A DNA stretch of 64,000 nt from Puccinellia tenuiflora (Eukaryota > Streptophyta > Magnoliopsida > Poales > Poaceae), in the NCBI GenBank assembly GCA_012064385.1, contig QRDG01000401.1, positions 475,174 to 539,173 on the forward strand, written 5' to 3'. Both the position numbers and the translations under genes were made by a program. Below, piece by piece: positions 47,396-59,576 of the stretch. The notes below the pieces were generated by a model. The model was given only the letters and a program-made list of their open reading frames with translations. It was not told the origin of the DNA and ran no database searches. Numbering within the stretch: position 1 is the stretch's first letter; each line of letters begins with the position of its first letter.

Positions 47396-50300
47396 TGTAA
47401 CGCCCCGACCCCGGAATTATACAAAGAGGCTATGAATCCGACACAACCATCAATGTATAAGACAAAGATCGAGACTTGTGGAACAGAACTGGCACAAAGC
47501 ATGACTCTACGACACAAAAGTATAGCAACTCATATAACGAGAAGAATACAAATATTACACAGCACAAGGATCACAGATCCAACAATTCATCAAGCGGAAG
47601 CGGGTAGTGTTGTCTAACAACAAGAAGCAAATATATGGCCTAAGAGGCCTACAAATAAACATCACCCAAGCCAGCTTGTTCCACGGTCCCAAGCTGCCAC
47701 CTGGGAACCCCAGACTAGTAGTCGACGTCAACGAAGAACCCACCTAGCTGCTCGGTGTCGTCCTCCTCTGAAATACAAAATCATAGAGGCAGCAAAGAGA
47801 GACTGAGTACGATGTACTCGCAAGTTTAGTAGGGCGATATAGGCCCAATGACTGACGGAGGCTCTAAAGCTTTATATGTATCTCTTTTGCGTAAGGCTAA
47901 GTTTCATAAACCGAAATATAAATGACACATAGCATTCGTCTACTCAGAGTATTTTTATAAAGGGGGTAAGAGAGTAACATTTGTCATCATTGGTTCTCAG
48001 TGAACCATTTTATAACCAACCACACTCATCTCCACCAAGGCACCCCCTCGAATCACCCTCGAGGAAGTGAACCTTTAACACACGTGATTATGCAACCTTT
48101 AGCTGCCATCTCAATTAGGTTAAGATTCTCTATGATCTTATCGTCTATTCCCAAGTTGTCCATAACCGTGGACACGGCTTTTCGAAAAGATTAACCCTGC
48201 AGGGGTGTACTAATTTACCCATTGGTACCGTCCGGCTCACCTGAGTGGCCCTCTTCCGGGGAAGGCCGGCAAGCGGGCGCGGTTAGACCTTTACAATGCA
48301 TGAGGCTTACTCAAGGACCATCAGTGGCGGAAGGACAGGTTCAGCGCTCCCAGCGCCCTGCCCCACCGTCACGTCCTAAACATCACCATCCTCGTTCCTT
48401 TTCCACTCACACCACACACGCGCAAATGGAAATAGCAAACTAGAGGACCCTTGACAAGCCACTCACAAATTATTCGGTCAGCGAGGTGCCCATACACCCA
48501 CCAATGGCAGCACGCTAGTCTTGGTTCAAGAGGTAAAGAACTCGCACCTAGGGGCTAGAGTGAGGCAAGACACCATCCCCGATGGCAACTCACCCAAGCC
48601 GTCTTAGCATTTTAATTAAGCATCACATTTATCCACTATGCCCGAATCAATCCATCAACATCATCAATATGGAATAATAACGGACATAAAGCATTCACCT
48701 AAGCATTGCTAAGCATAGCTAGATATATGAATACAGCAATCCTATCTTTATCTCGGCCAACACTTCAACCCTAGGTTTCATAGGTAGGGATACATGTGAT
48801 TGGCTTGGGGAAGAACATGCATTCATAGGATATTCTAATATTTACCAAAAAGACATTTGAACCGCATGCAATATTATGGTGGATAAAATAAGTTTATAAA
48901 AACATAGGATGCTAAAATGCCAAGAAGGTTAGGTTATCTCTTGCCTTGCTGCCCGGTCATGAAGTACTGCTCGTCGAGGTAGTTAGAGAGACCCTCGACT
49001 CCGGAATCTATCAATACCCAAAAGAGAAAATACAAAGAACACATAAATCACACGATCACAAGGTGCAATGCGCAAACACATGATGACATGTCAAATTGAT
49101 GCAAGGATATCAACATTTGATTGATATAACAATTTAAATGGAGTTCTAAATAATTAGTGCAATTATTTGGAAGCAACCCCATATTTACCTTAGTGACCAC
49201 AATCTTTTAAATTATTAATTTATTATAGAAGTGGCTTAAGTATGCATGAACAAGACATGAATGGTTAGGGTTGTTCATTCCGATCAATTTGGTATTTTAT
49301 TCGTGATTTTTGGATTACCGATGAATAAATAGCAAATTAAATAAATAATTGAATTCAATTCATTTAATCAAATTGTGAACAACATCAAATAAGTATTTGT
49401 GATCATGATGTGATAAGTGCATGATTTAATAGCATTTGAAATGTTGATCACATTGGTATTTTATTTGTAATCTTTGGATTAATTTTGAGAAGATTATGAA
49501 TTCCTCAATTTAGGTATTACTTACCCCTTTTAGGAAGTATGAAATAACCAAAAGAAAATAATTCCAAAAGAAGGTTACAATGATCCCAATGGGTAGAGTT
49601 TGTTTTACCGAACATTTTGAAATTTGATTCGTCTAATTTGAAGCATTTTTCAATTAATTACCGATTATCAAACATTGCTTAAAATTAAAAAGGAAAACCT
49701 ATTTCTTATACAGGCCGGCCAGGCCGGTTGCAGGCCGGCCATTATGGCCGGGCCACAGCCCGAGAGGCCCCGGCCACCAGGCCGGCCCATATGGCCGGGC
49801 AGGGACCCGAGAGGCCCCGGCCTCGTGGCCGGTCAGGCCGGGGACCAGGCCGGCGTGCGGGCGATGAACGGCGACGGACAGTGGCGGTGGACGCCGGCGA
49901 GGAGAGGGAGAGGGGAGAAAGGGAGAGGGCCAAGAGAAGGTGGTGCTCACCCACGATGCAGGGGAGCACTCGTCGGCGACGGGGTGGACGAAATCGACGG
50001 GATCGAGCTCGACGGGGCTCGGCCGAGGTTGAGGATGTCAAGGACGCCGACGTCGGCTCAGGGCTCCCTGGCCCGATTCCTTGGACGTGGAGGGAGAAGA
50101 GGACGAGGCGAACCTCGCTGCGGCCTTCGTTTTGCGCGGGGCGACTCCAGTCGACGACACGGCGCACGGCGGACGGCGGCAACGGAGACGCTCGGGAGGA
50201 CGCACGAGAGGGAGAGAGAGACGAGGGAGCAGGTGGGAAGGGGTAGGGCAAGGCGTCGCGGTGCAGGTGGGCGACAACAGGCGGCTCCTTAACCTCCCGG

Positions 50301-51033
50301 GCCACGGCATGGTGCGGCACAGGGGCCACGGCGGCATGGGCGCCGGCCACTGTGGCCACAGTGGAGAAGAAGATGCGCTCACGAAGAACCCCCTGGCCCC
50401 AAAATCTTAATTGCAAAAAGGTCCTTAGCAGGTTTTAGGGATTTAATTAGGGCATTTAAACATTGTCAATAATTATACAAGAATTCCTGTGGGCTCCACC
50501 TAGCCTTTAGGTGCTTCACAAAAATTGGTGAGGCAAAATAAAATGTTTTGGCCAACATTTGTTCACAGCTTTTAATAGGGTCAATTTTTGATAATTGCAA
50601 GAATTCATTTATTTGGAGTAATTAACCATTTCAATAAATTATGAAAATATTTATGGATGCTCATATTATAATAATAAATCACCCCATGTTTTTATTTTGG
50701 ATTTTGGGGAAGTTTATCTTGGTTCCAAAATATAATTTTAATTAAGCCAAATTGAATTCTCATATTTATTTCCCATTGGGCAATATAAAAAAAATGAGAA
50801 GAGGTGATAAAAAGCAAAGTTGGAACTTCCTAACAATTTGGAAGTTCATTTAGTTTGTTGATAGGTTGATCAAGGGTATTTGGTTTGGATGTTGGGAAGT
50901 TTGCTTCCCCCTTTCAATTTGTTTCCATGTGAAAGTTTGAGATGGCAAATGCATATGGATGCTATGATGCAAACATGGAAACAAAAGTGGAAAAATTCTT
51001 CGTATTTTTCATTACCAAGTTGGGGCTGTTACA
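47396..51033 (-). repeat. 5' LTR of LARD-like element 2
   Basis: 3638 bp, nearly identical to 41197-44829, with the same GC-rich island at about 49710-50410. Confidence 0.93.
48934..50416 (-). CDS. Candidate two-exon ORF in the LARD-2 LTR (right copy)
   Basis: Same as the left copy: donor-like GTGAGC at 49950-49945, second exon 49007-48934. Substitutions between the copies leave the exon-2 frame intact. Confidence 0.3.
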
Positions 51034-51038
51034 CCCTA

Positions 51039-51688
51039 ATGGGCTGGCCACACCAGCCCATGGCCCAACCCGGCCACACATAGGAAAGGGCCAAACCGAG
51101 TCCCTATGGGACTCGGCTAACTTGAGGGGCAAGTAAGCCCTAGGCCGGCCGGCCTAGGGTTTCCCCTCTGGCCGCCGCCTATATAAGGAGGGGTGGGGGT
51201 GCTACACGCCTAAGCCAAGGGCTGCCCTAGCCGCACCACCCCCCTAAACCCTAGCCGCACCCCTCCTTGCTCCTCCTCCTCTCTCCCTCGCTCACGGCTT
51301 GGCGAAGCCCTGTCCGTAGGAGATCTCCACCATCAACACCACCACAACCGTCGTGGTGCTGAGATCTATCTAGACACTCCCTCCTTGCTTGCCGGATCAA
51401 GAAGGCGGAGTCTACATCGAGCCGTATGTGTGGATACTGCGGAGGTGCTGCTCTTGCGGCGCTTCATCGGATTGGATCTCGAGGATAATACATCTCCTCG
51501 TGACTAGATGCGTCTAGTTGCGAGGATCGACTAGCCAACCCCTGCACCGACAAAACGCGTTTGATCGATCTTCAAGGGTAAGAGATTGGATCTCCACTTC
51601 GCTACCTTCGTCTAATAGATCTAGATCATGGGGTTTCTTCCGCTTGTTTCGTAGGAATTTTTTTGTTTTCTATGCAATGAACCCTTCA
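51039..51688 (+). mobile_element. Angela/BARE-type copia solo LTR, second part
   Basis: It resumes after the duplicated cccta (51034-51038). It contains the family's promoter and leader region and ends ...ATGAACCCTTCA at 51688, followed by tgcag, the second copy of the target duplication. Confidence 0.88.
51180..51187 (+). promoter_or_regulatory. TATA box of the Angela-type solo LTR
   Basis: TATATAAG after a GC-rich stretch (gccgccgcc), the usual place in this family. It points into the downstream part of element C gag. Confidence 0.65.
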
Positions 51689-51693
51689 TGCAG

Positions 51694-54678
51694 GTATGCC
51701 AAGGGAAGTAATCATGAGGAAATTATTTTCAATATCATTAAAGGATAAAGCTATGGATTGGTATATGCTTCTGGATAATTCTCATTTGATGGATTGGAAA
51801 GAGCTTATGTCTCTCTTTTATTCTAAAGTTTACCCTCTTCGTGAAATTCATCAAGATAGAAATTATATTTACAACTTTTGGCCACGTGAAGGAGAAAGCA
51901 TCGCTCAAGCTTGGGGGAGGTTGAAATCTCTAATGCACAAATGCCCCAATCATGAGCTTCCTAATGATATAATTGTTAACAATTTGTATGCAAGGCTATC
52001 ACGTCGTGATAAGGATATGCTTGATGCTTCTTCTCTCGGATCTTTTACAAACAAGAAGGTAAATGCTAAATGGGATCTCATTGAAAGGATTTATCGCAAT
52101 GCGGAGGATTGGGAGATTGACAAAGGTAAAGAATCAGGTATAAATTATGAGTATGACTGCATTAAATCTTTCATGGAAACTGAACGTTTTAATGTGTGCT
52201 TAGTACTAAGTTTGGGCTTGATTCTCAAATTGTTGTTGATCTTTAAAAATCCTTTGCTGATCATATTAATATTCCAAAAGAAAAGTGGAATAAATACCAT
52301 GAACCTTTTAGAGATGTTTGTAAAAAAGATGTGCTTGCTAGTAATGATACACCTGTACACACGGTTGAATCTGTTTTACCTGTTGTTCACTTTGAAAAAC
52401 CACCCTTTCCTATAAGAATTAAAGAACACTCAATTGTTGCTAATGTGGTTAATAAAAGTGAAAGAAAAGCTTATGAGCCTGATGAACAACTTGAAATTGC
52501 CTCTCTAGTAGCTTTGGTTAAAGATCTTGTAACTGAGAACATCGATGGAGGTTCTATTAATTTTTGTGAAGCTGCTACTAACATTGTTAGGCAAGATAAG
52601 AGTGCAAAAGTTGTTGGTGCTCCTGTTGTTTCTATCAAAATAGGTGATCATTTCTATTATGGACTATGTGATATGGGAGAAAGTGCAAGTGCTATTCCTT
52701 ATACACTTTATCAAGAAGTAATGCGCGAGATTGCACCATGTGAGCTTGAAGATATTGATTTGGAGATTAAATTGGCTAATAGAGATGTCATCCACCCAGT
52801 GGGAATTGTCAGAGACGTTGAAGTCTTGTGTGGTAAGGTAAAATATCCAACTGATTTCCTTGTCCTGGGGTCAGTTAAAGATAAATTTTGTCCTATCATA
52901 TTTGTTAGACCTTTCTTAAATACTTGCAGTGCTGTTATAGATTTTAAGAAAGAAAAGGTCTCTGTTCAATTCGTTGGAGAACCGTATGAATTTATTTTTT
53001 CCAAATTTGCTCGACATCGTTATGATAAAGAATTACCTAATGAGGATCTTATTATTGAAATAATTGCTTCTATTGCTGTGCCTCCTAACGATCCTTTGCA
53101 GCAATTTATGGAGGAGCATGAGAATGATATGTTTATGCAGGAAATGGAAGAAATTGATGAAGTCTTCTTTAGACAGCTGGCTATTCTAAAGCATGATCTA
53201 CCTGTGGAGTCGTTGGGGACGCCCACGCCTCCAAAAGGAGATCCTGTTTTTGAATTAAAAGCTCTCCCAGACACTCTCAAATATACATATTTAGATGAGA
53301 AGAAAATATATCCTGTTATTATCAATTCTAACCTTTCAGCAAAAGAAGAGGAGCGATTATTGGAGGTTCTTAGGAAACATCAAGCTGCAATGGGCTATAC
53401 TTTGGATGATCTTCAAGGAATTTCTCCATCTATTTGTCAACATACAATTATTCTTGAGCCTGATGCGAAGCCTGTTGTTGATCATCAATGAAGATTGAAT
53501 CCAAAGATGAAGGATGTGGTAAGAAATGAGATACTTAAGCTTCTCGATGCAGGTATAATCTATCCTATTGCTGATAGTAGATGGGTTAGTCCGGTCCACT
53601 GTGTTCCTAAAAAGGGAGGTATGACTGTTGTTGGTAATGATAATAATGAACTCATTCCTCAGAGAATGGTTGTAGGATATAGAATGTGCATTGATTATAG
53701 GAAGCTTAATAAGGCTACTCGAAAAGATCATTATCCTTTGCCTTTTATTGATCAAATGCTTGAAAGATTTTCTAAGAATACTCACTTCTGTTTCCTTGAT
53801 GGTTATTCTGGTTTCTCTCAAATTGTTGTTAAGTATGAAGATCAAGAAAAAACTACCTTTACTTGTCCTTATGGAACTTATGCTTATAGACGTATGCCTT
53901 TTGGTTTGTGTAATGCACCTGCTACTTTTCAGAGATGCATGGCTGCTATTTTTCATGGCTTTTTTGAGGAAATTGTGGAAGCCTTCATGGACGATTTCTC
54001 CGTCTATGGAACTTCTTTCGACAATTGTCTCTATAATCTTGATAAAGTTTTGCAGAGATGTGAGGAGACTAATCTTGTTCTTAACTGGGAGAAGTATCAC
54101 TTTATGGTGAACAAAGGCATAGTGCTTGGACATAAAATTTCTGAGAGAGGAATTGAAGTTGATAAGGCTAAAATTGAAGCAATTGAGAAGATGCCCTATC
54201 CAAGGGACATCAAAGGTATTCGTAGTTTCCTTGGTCATGCTGGTTTTTATAGGAGGTTTATTAAAGACTTTTCTAAGACTTTGAGGCCTCTTACTAATCT
54301 TGTTCAAAAAGATGTTCCATTTGTGTTTGATGAAGATTGTAAGGAAGCCTTCGAAATACTTAAGAAAGCTTTAATCACCGCTCCTATAGTCCAACCACCT
54401 TATTGGAATTTGCCCTTTGAGATTATGTGTGATGCTAGTGATTATGCTGTTGGGGCTGTTCTTGGCCAAAGAATTGATAAGAAGTTAAATGTCATTCATT
54501 ATGCTAGTAAAACTTTGGATAGTACTCAAAAGAATTATGCACCTACTAAAAAGGAATTTTTAGCGGTTGTTTTTCCTTGTGATAAGTTTAGACAATACAT
54601 TGTAGATTCCAAAGTAACTATTCATACTGATCATGCTGAAATTAAGTACCTTATGGAAAAGAAAGATGCTAAGCCTAG
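51694..54678 (+). pseudogene. Element C gag (rest), protease and reverse transcriptase/RNase H (Athila lineage)
   Basis: Gag continues with VIMRKLFSISLKDKAMDWY and NYIYNFWPREGESIAQAWGR. Protease follows around 52620-52980 (LCDMGESASAIPY, where Athila normally has DxGA), then RT (VSPVHCVPKKGGMTVV, YRMCIDYRKLNKATRKDHY, FMDDFSVYGTSFDNC carrying the DD active site) and RNase H (DASDYAVGAVLGQR, TIHTDHAEIKYL). Lesions: a frameshift near 52200, a TAA near 52244, and a TGA at 53489-53491 between protease and RT; the frame is otherwise shared from 52331 on. The gene stops at 54678 in RNase H, where the LTR of element D begins; integrase and the 3' LTR are not in the window. Confidence 0.9.
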
Positions 54679-55023
54679 TGTCGTGTCTTGGATCACGGAC
54701 ACCGGGAGTAAAGGATACCCCCTTTTTAGGTTCGGTATGGGGCGCAGAGGAGGCCGAAGATCGTCTTCCGCCCGGGGGCTTTGTCTACGCTCGAGATCTA
54801 CGTACTAGCAAGCATCACAGAGACACAAGGAGTTTACCCAGGTTCGGGCCGCCCGGAGGCTAACAACCCTACTCTTGCATGTCTGGATTGAGTGGTGCAT
54901 CATGGTGTAGCTTTACAATGGTGATCGTGGGTGGGAACCCGGGAGGTGTTGGCTAGAGGTTGAAGACGAGCAGATCCTGGCCCGGAGGAGATCACCTCTC
55001 GCCTATGCTAATCTCAGACTTGT
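54679..55023. mobile_element. Element D: LTR start, truncated by the CACTA element
   Basis: RNase H of C breaks off at 54678, and TGTCGTGTCTTGGATCACGG begins. The strip includes gtttacccaggttcgggcc, common in grass gypsy LTRs. It is cut at 55024 by the CACTA terminus. A left flank of cctag could be its target site; the partner is outside. The family is not recognised. Confidence 0.6.
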
Positions 55024-55280
55024 CACTAGTAGGGAAAAGGCTACCCGTGGCGCACCAAATAAGGCTACCCGTGGCGCAGGGGCCTGCGCCATGGATTGCC
55101 ATGCCACGGGTAACCACACTTACCCGTGGCGCAGGCACAGATGTGCGCCACGAGTATTGCCCATGGCGCACATGTCTATCTTGCGCCACGGCTAAGGGGA
55201 AGTACCCGTGGCGCACCTCTTACTCGTGCGCCACGGCTAGGGTGCGCCACGGCTACCTTCTGTCATGCGCCACGGCTAAG
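55024..55280. repeat. CACTA terminus and subterminal repeat cluster
   Basis: At least four copies of acccgtggcgca and five of the inverse form tgcgccacg(gcta), plus several variants, in 250 bp. In En/Spm such short repeats in both orientations bind the TNPA-type protein. Confidence 0.88.
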
Positions 55281-55310
55281 TTTTTCTGTATTTTTTTATA
55301 TACAGAAAAT

Positions 55311-55402
55311 ACAGTATTTATACATGTATTTATACATGTATTTATACAGTATTTATATAGTATTTATACAGTTGTTAATACAGATGTTAATACAGATTGC
55401 AG
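55311..55402. repeat. AT-rich short tandem repeat
   Basis: Repeats of tatttatacatg, tatttatacag and gttaatacagat inside the CACTA left end. No coding potential. Confidence 0.75.
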
Positions 55403-55588
55403 AACAATATACAAAATACATAGATCACACATGCATTATAACTGAAAATATATCACGGATCATCATATATATACATCAAGCGGAATCGAGTAGCAAGTTC
55501 GAACATCACATTACAAACTAAAGAATGTTTAATTACAACACGTGTTCCATCCATTGTTTGAACATAACCTAAGACAAGCATAAGATAG

Positions 55589-58500
55589 CTAGGCGTCGAC
55601 GGTCTTTGGGGCCAGGAAGGGGCGGACGCCGTCTTTTGTGAAGGGTCGGATGTCGCCTTGTGCCATTAAACGTCGTTCCACCTCCGCATTATCGAGTGGA
55701 GCGCCGTCGTAGTAGAACTTGCCTCCAACGGTGCAGACATCGTGTAGTATGATCCGCGCGAACGTCTCCTGGATGCGATAGAATTCTTGTCGGAGATCAA
55801 GATCTTGGATCGTCGCCAAGTTCTCGGCCCAGCGTTGTAGTTGTTTTGGCAACTTGAGTTGCTCTGCATCCCGTACGAAGGCACAGATCTGGTGGATGGC
55901 GTAGTAGGCATCCCTCTCGCTGTTCTTTGGTTGCGTGACACAAGCAAAGTTGACAATATGGTGGAATGAGACAACACCTCTTTTTACCTTTCTCTTCCTT
56001 TTGAAGACGCCTCCCCTCATACTGAAGCCAACTAGAGCATTATCCAAAGCCTTCTTGAGGTTGGTGTAGTCTTTCGGTTTGTGCTCCCTACCCGAGTCCA
56101 AATATGTGACTAGGGAATAAGTCGGGCAAAGAACGAGCAGGACGCAATACTTGTCTCTGGGCAAAACAACAATTTAGACAGAGTGTTAGAAAAACAATGA
56201 TACAAAACTAATTTAGATAGAGTAGAGAATGACTACTTACTCGGGATAGTAGGGCAAGAGAATGTAATCCTTCCACTTATTCTCCACCATGATTTCTTCG
56301 AGGTGTTTTGACATAAATTGCCAGCCTTGATGGCTTCTGAAGTTGGTCTCGATCATGTAGTAGGGGTCCACTATTGCGACGCCCCTGATCTTCTCTTTTT
56401 GGACTTGGTGGGCCGTACTGAGACAGAATAAGCGGACTAAGTGAGGATGGAGCCGCCTCAAGTTAAACATCTTGAAGATGTCATCAAACCGTAGGAACAA
56501 CAAATCAGCCGGATCTTGTATGCAAAAGCCATCAACTCCCTCTGGCACCTTGGCAGTAAAAAGCGGGTGTGGGTGTGTTGGATCTTTCATTTTAAGAAGA
56601 TCCAGCTCTCGTGTCAGAACACGCTCATGCAGCATCTGCATATCCCCACTCATGAGGCTGAGCACATCACACGGTACCATCGGTCGACCCACAATATGTA
56701 TTTGCTGCATAACATCTTTGCTGGGTCCTGGCCCGTCCTTAAACCAGATCGGTTTCGGAGGCATGGGAGGCTGGCTGCTCGAGCCATGGGCACCCTGCTG
56801 CGGCTTTGGAGGCATAGTGGGCTGGCTGCCGGATGCATAGTCGCTCTTCCTAGTTCTTTTCCGCGCCTTCTTAGGCTTTGAAGGGATGCCTCCTCCGGCC
56901 GCTAGCGCTTCACGACAGGTTCCAAGTAGTGTGTTGGGGCTCAGGATAGCTTGTGATGCTTCTTTCTGCGTGAAGTCGTCGGCTGGAGGCGTCTCTTGAG
57001 AATCGAACAGACGCTTCGTGCACGCGGCTTTATCTGGTTGACTGGGCTCGTGAGTGTGCGGAGCACTTGACGGTTCATCAAGAGGAGCCATGAATCCTCC
57101 GTCTTCGCAGCGGTCATCATCAATGTAGCAGTCATCGAAGATGTCATCTTCCCGTGCCGCAGGCTCTTTCAGTTGTGGTGGTGCTGGTGCGCTGGCCTTG
57201 ACAGGGTTTTGCCCCAACCCGACTTCTGGTGTTGTGTGTGGAGTGTCCGGGCTAATACGGATCTGGGTTTTCGGCCACATCATGGGCCAGGGGATGCATT
57301 CACGGAGGAGCAGGTGGTCCTCGGCTCCCACGGGTTAAACAGGAGGATCCACCTCATCGCAGCCCGCGAACACCCTAATCAGTGAGACCTTGAAGAAGCC
57401 ATCTGGTATCGGCCTGTTGTGGTGCATGCGATTTTTGGGCGCAACGATGGTAGCCCTAGCAACATCCTTCAACTCTCCATTCACATGGTGTAGGAGAGTG
57501 CATCTAGTGTCGCACTGCGAAGAACATGCATGTACGGCGTTAGATATGCAAGGCAAAGAAAAAATGGATGAAGTAATATGCGCTAAGCCTACGACGCTTA
57601 GATACCATGAGGGCGTCGAGCTCGGCCATTGTCGAGACACCGCCGACAGCTTGAGACAAGGAGTCAGAGTGGGCGCTGCTTGCCGCGGTGCCGGCCGGCG
57701 AATTCTCCGGAGCAGGCGACGGCGTGGTGAGGACCGGTGGAGTATCCTGGATAGGTGGAGGTGGTAGCGCGGTGTTCGCGGACGAAGACGCCGACGCGGT
57801 ATTGGCCGTGTTGCCTCCAAAGTTGGGCACTGGACACGGCCCTTGTCGACCTCCGTCGATCCAATCCGTTACCGAGGTCACGATGGAAGGAAGGAAACCG
57901 GCTAGCGCCTTGGCCACTAGTTCGTTGACTATATCCTCCTCGGCATAATAGTCACACCATAGGACCTTGCCATGGCCGACCACACGGCCACCTGACGGTG
58001 GCGCGTCCAGATCCCGGCCCTTGACCTTGTTCAACGCCGCATTGAATGGAGTGTCCCACACGGGCTTCGTCGAACTCTGGGAGGAGCTTTCTTCCGTGGC
58101 TCTAGACTTTTCCACTTCCTCCAGAGCCTTTTGGAACTTCACGACTGCGGAATCCGTCGTAAGTTCCTTGGTAACCAGGTCCTCCGTGAACCGAGCCCTG
58201 ACAAAGTTTCTAGTCTGCTTGTGTTTAATTTTGGCGAAGGGGTTCTCTATGCCCTTAGCTTCCCATTCAGCGTCCTACTTCTCCCATTTGGGCTCTGCCA
58301 CGAAATAACCACCACTTCCGAGATGGTGGTGACCTACATTCTTCGAGTTCATCCACTTCCCCCATTCACTCATTGCATCGGCGGAAGGTAGCCCGAGCCT
58401 GCCTTGGAAAATCCTAAGGTCTTCTTCGTTGACCCGCTCCTTGTTCCAGATCTCATCGGCACTTTTTTTTGTCTTTGATCAATTTTTTTACCCTAGTTCT

Positions 58501-59103
58501 CCAGCTGGACAAGGCCTTGCTCATCTTCGAGAGGGCAAAGTTGTTGACGGCATTGAGTTTTTTCATATCATGGTTACCGTCTTCATCGGCCCTGTAGGCC
58601 GGCGGGAACTCATACCGTTCGTGCAGCCTCTTGATGAGGCGGAGGCGCAAACCCTCTTTATTAGCATCCCTTATGTTATCCTCATAGACCGGGACGACAT
58701 CTCGAAGGATGCATGCCACTTGGAGGCCATACCCTCCGGCGACGCCTCTAGGCTCTATAGGCGCCCCACCGGGGGACACTTCGGTGATCGCTTGCCTCAA
58801 GGCCCGGACCTTGTTCTTGCTCCTCTCTTTCCTAGCCTTTTTGGCTTGGCTACCATCTGTGCGTTCTCCGCCATCCGTGGTCTCGTTGCCATCCCCGGCG
58901 CCACTATTATTGGCGCCCTCGTCACCATCCTCGGCGCCACTATTATCGACGGCCTCGTCATGGTCATCCTCGGCAACATGAGCGTCCTGGGCAACATCCC
59001 CTGTCGGCTCATTGTAGAAGCTCCAGAAGTCCGCGTTGTTCTCTCTGGCTGCTTCTTCCACGCTTAACTGCCGAGAAGCTCTGGCCTCATCTTTGTTAGC
59101 CAT
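55589..59103 (-). pseudogene. CACTA second gene (Transposase_24/PTTA-like N-part, Ulp1-like C-terminus)
   Basis: Start at the ATG at 59103 (MANKDEARASRQLSVEEAA), just behind an acceptor-like aaacgcag. The N-part is acidic and Asp/Glu/Gly-rich and leads to KALSSWRTRVKKLIKDKKK and, after lesions, GHHHLGSGGYFVAEPKWEK and KHKQTRNFVRARF, typical of plant CACTA second proteins. Introns 57515-57605 and 56157-56240 fit GT-AG and keep frame. The C-part, ILLPYYPE then DKYCVLLVLCPTYSLVTYLD, recalls the Ulp1-like cysteine-protease fold found in these proteins. Lesions: an extra base in an 8-A run (58463-58470), TAG at 58275-58277 and TAA at 57335-57337. Role inferred from relatives: DNA binding or accessory function in transposition. 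Confidence 0.8.
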
Positions 59104-59161
59104 GTGTTCTGCGTTTGACAACAAAATGGAACGTGTTAGTTAAAAGAAACAAAAAATATAT

Positions 59162-59356
59162 GCCGATGTATTATCGAAATGTCGAATCATTTCCGTTCCG
59201 GCAAATTTCCGGCGGCACTCCTAGTGCCAAAAATTAGCAAAGGTCATGCCGAATTTTTCACGGAAAAATTCGGCATGACCTTTGCTAATTTTTGGACATA
59301 GGAGTGTCGGAAATTTGCCGAAACGGAAATGAATCGACATTTCGGCAAACATCGGC
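59162..59356. repeat. Long near-perfect inverted repeat (MITE-like hairpin)
   Basis: The two halves fold on a 5-base loop (cacgg, 59259-59263). The inner 32 bp (59227-59258 with 59264-59295) pair perfectly; the outer part is imperfect and closes with tgccgatgt and acatcggca. It lies just upstream of the ATG of the CACTA second gene, in its presumed first intron or leader. I see no clear target duplication. Confidence 0.85.
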
Positions 59357-59392
59357 ACTCATATAAAATCCCTACAAATTTACAACAATAAA

Positions 59393-59575
59393 AACCGGCA
59401 CACAACTCCGGCAAGATACAAACATTCATCACGCATATAAACATATATTCATCACAGACGAACCGGCACACAACTCCGGCAATATAGAAACATTCATCAC
59501 ACATATAAACCGACACACAACTCCGGCAGTATAACATTGAACAAAAATAAACCGGCACACAACTCCGGATTCCAT
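59393..59575. repeat. Dispersed direct repeats (ccggcacacaactccgg)
   Basis: Four copies of aaccggcacacaactccgg, one with cgaca, spaced about 40-70 bp, with linked strings acattcatcac and catataaac between the first three. It is upstream of the second CACTA gene and next to the hairpin. Confidence 0.8.
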
Positions 59576-59576
59576 C

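Larger units (their letters stand above)
41197..51033 (-). mobile_element. LARD-like gypsy element 2 (9.8 kb, 3.63-kb LTRs)
   Basis: LTRs 41197-44829 and 47396-51033 flank a 2.57-kb internal region. Target duplication cccta is perfect (41192-41196 and 51034-51038). The primer-binding site is on the minus strand (gctctgatacca, 47381-47392, reverse of tggtatcagagc) and the polypurine tract is at 44830-44843 reversed, so the element reads leftwards. I count about 20 substitutions between the LTRs, about 0.6%, making it the youngest datable insertion in the window. No open frame of element size inside. Confidence 0.93.

Noticed and set aside
55024..55280. CRISPR-like array from the regularly repeated cccgtggcgca motif
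   Set aside because: The motif occurs in both orientations with irregular spacing at a CACTA terminus in plant DNA, which is a subterminal repeat cluster.
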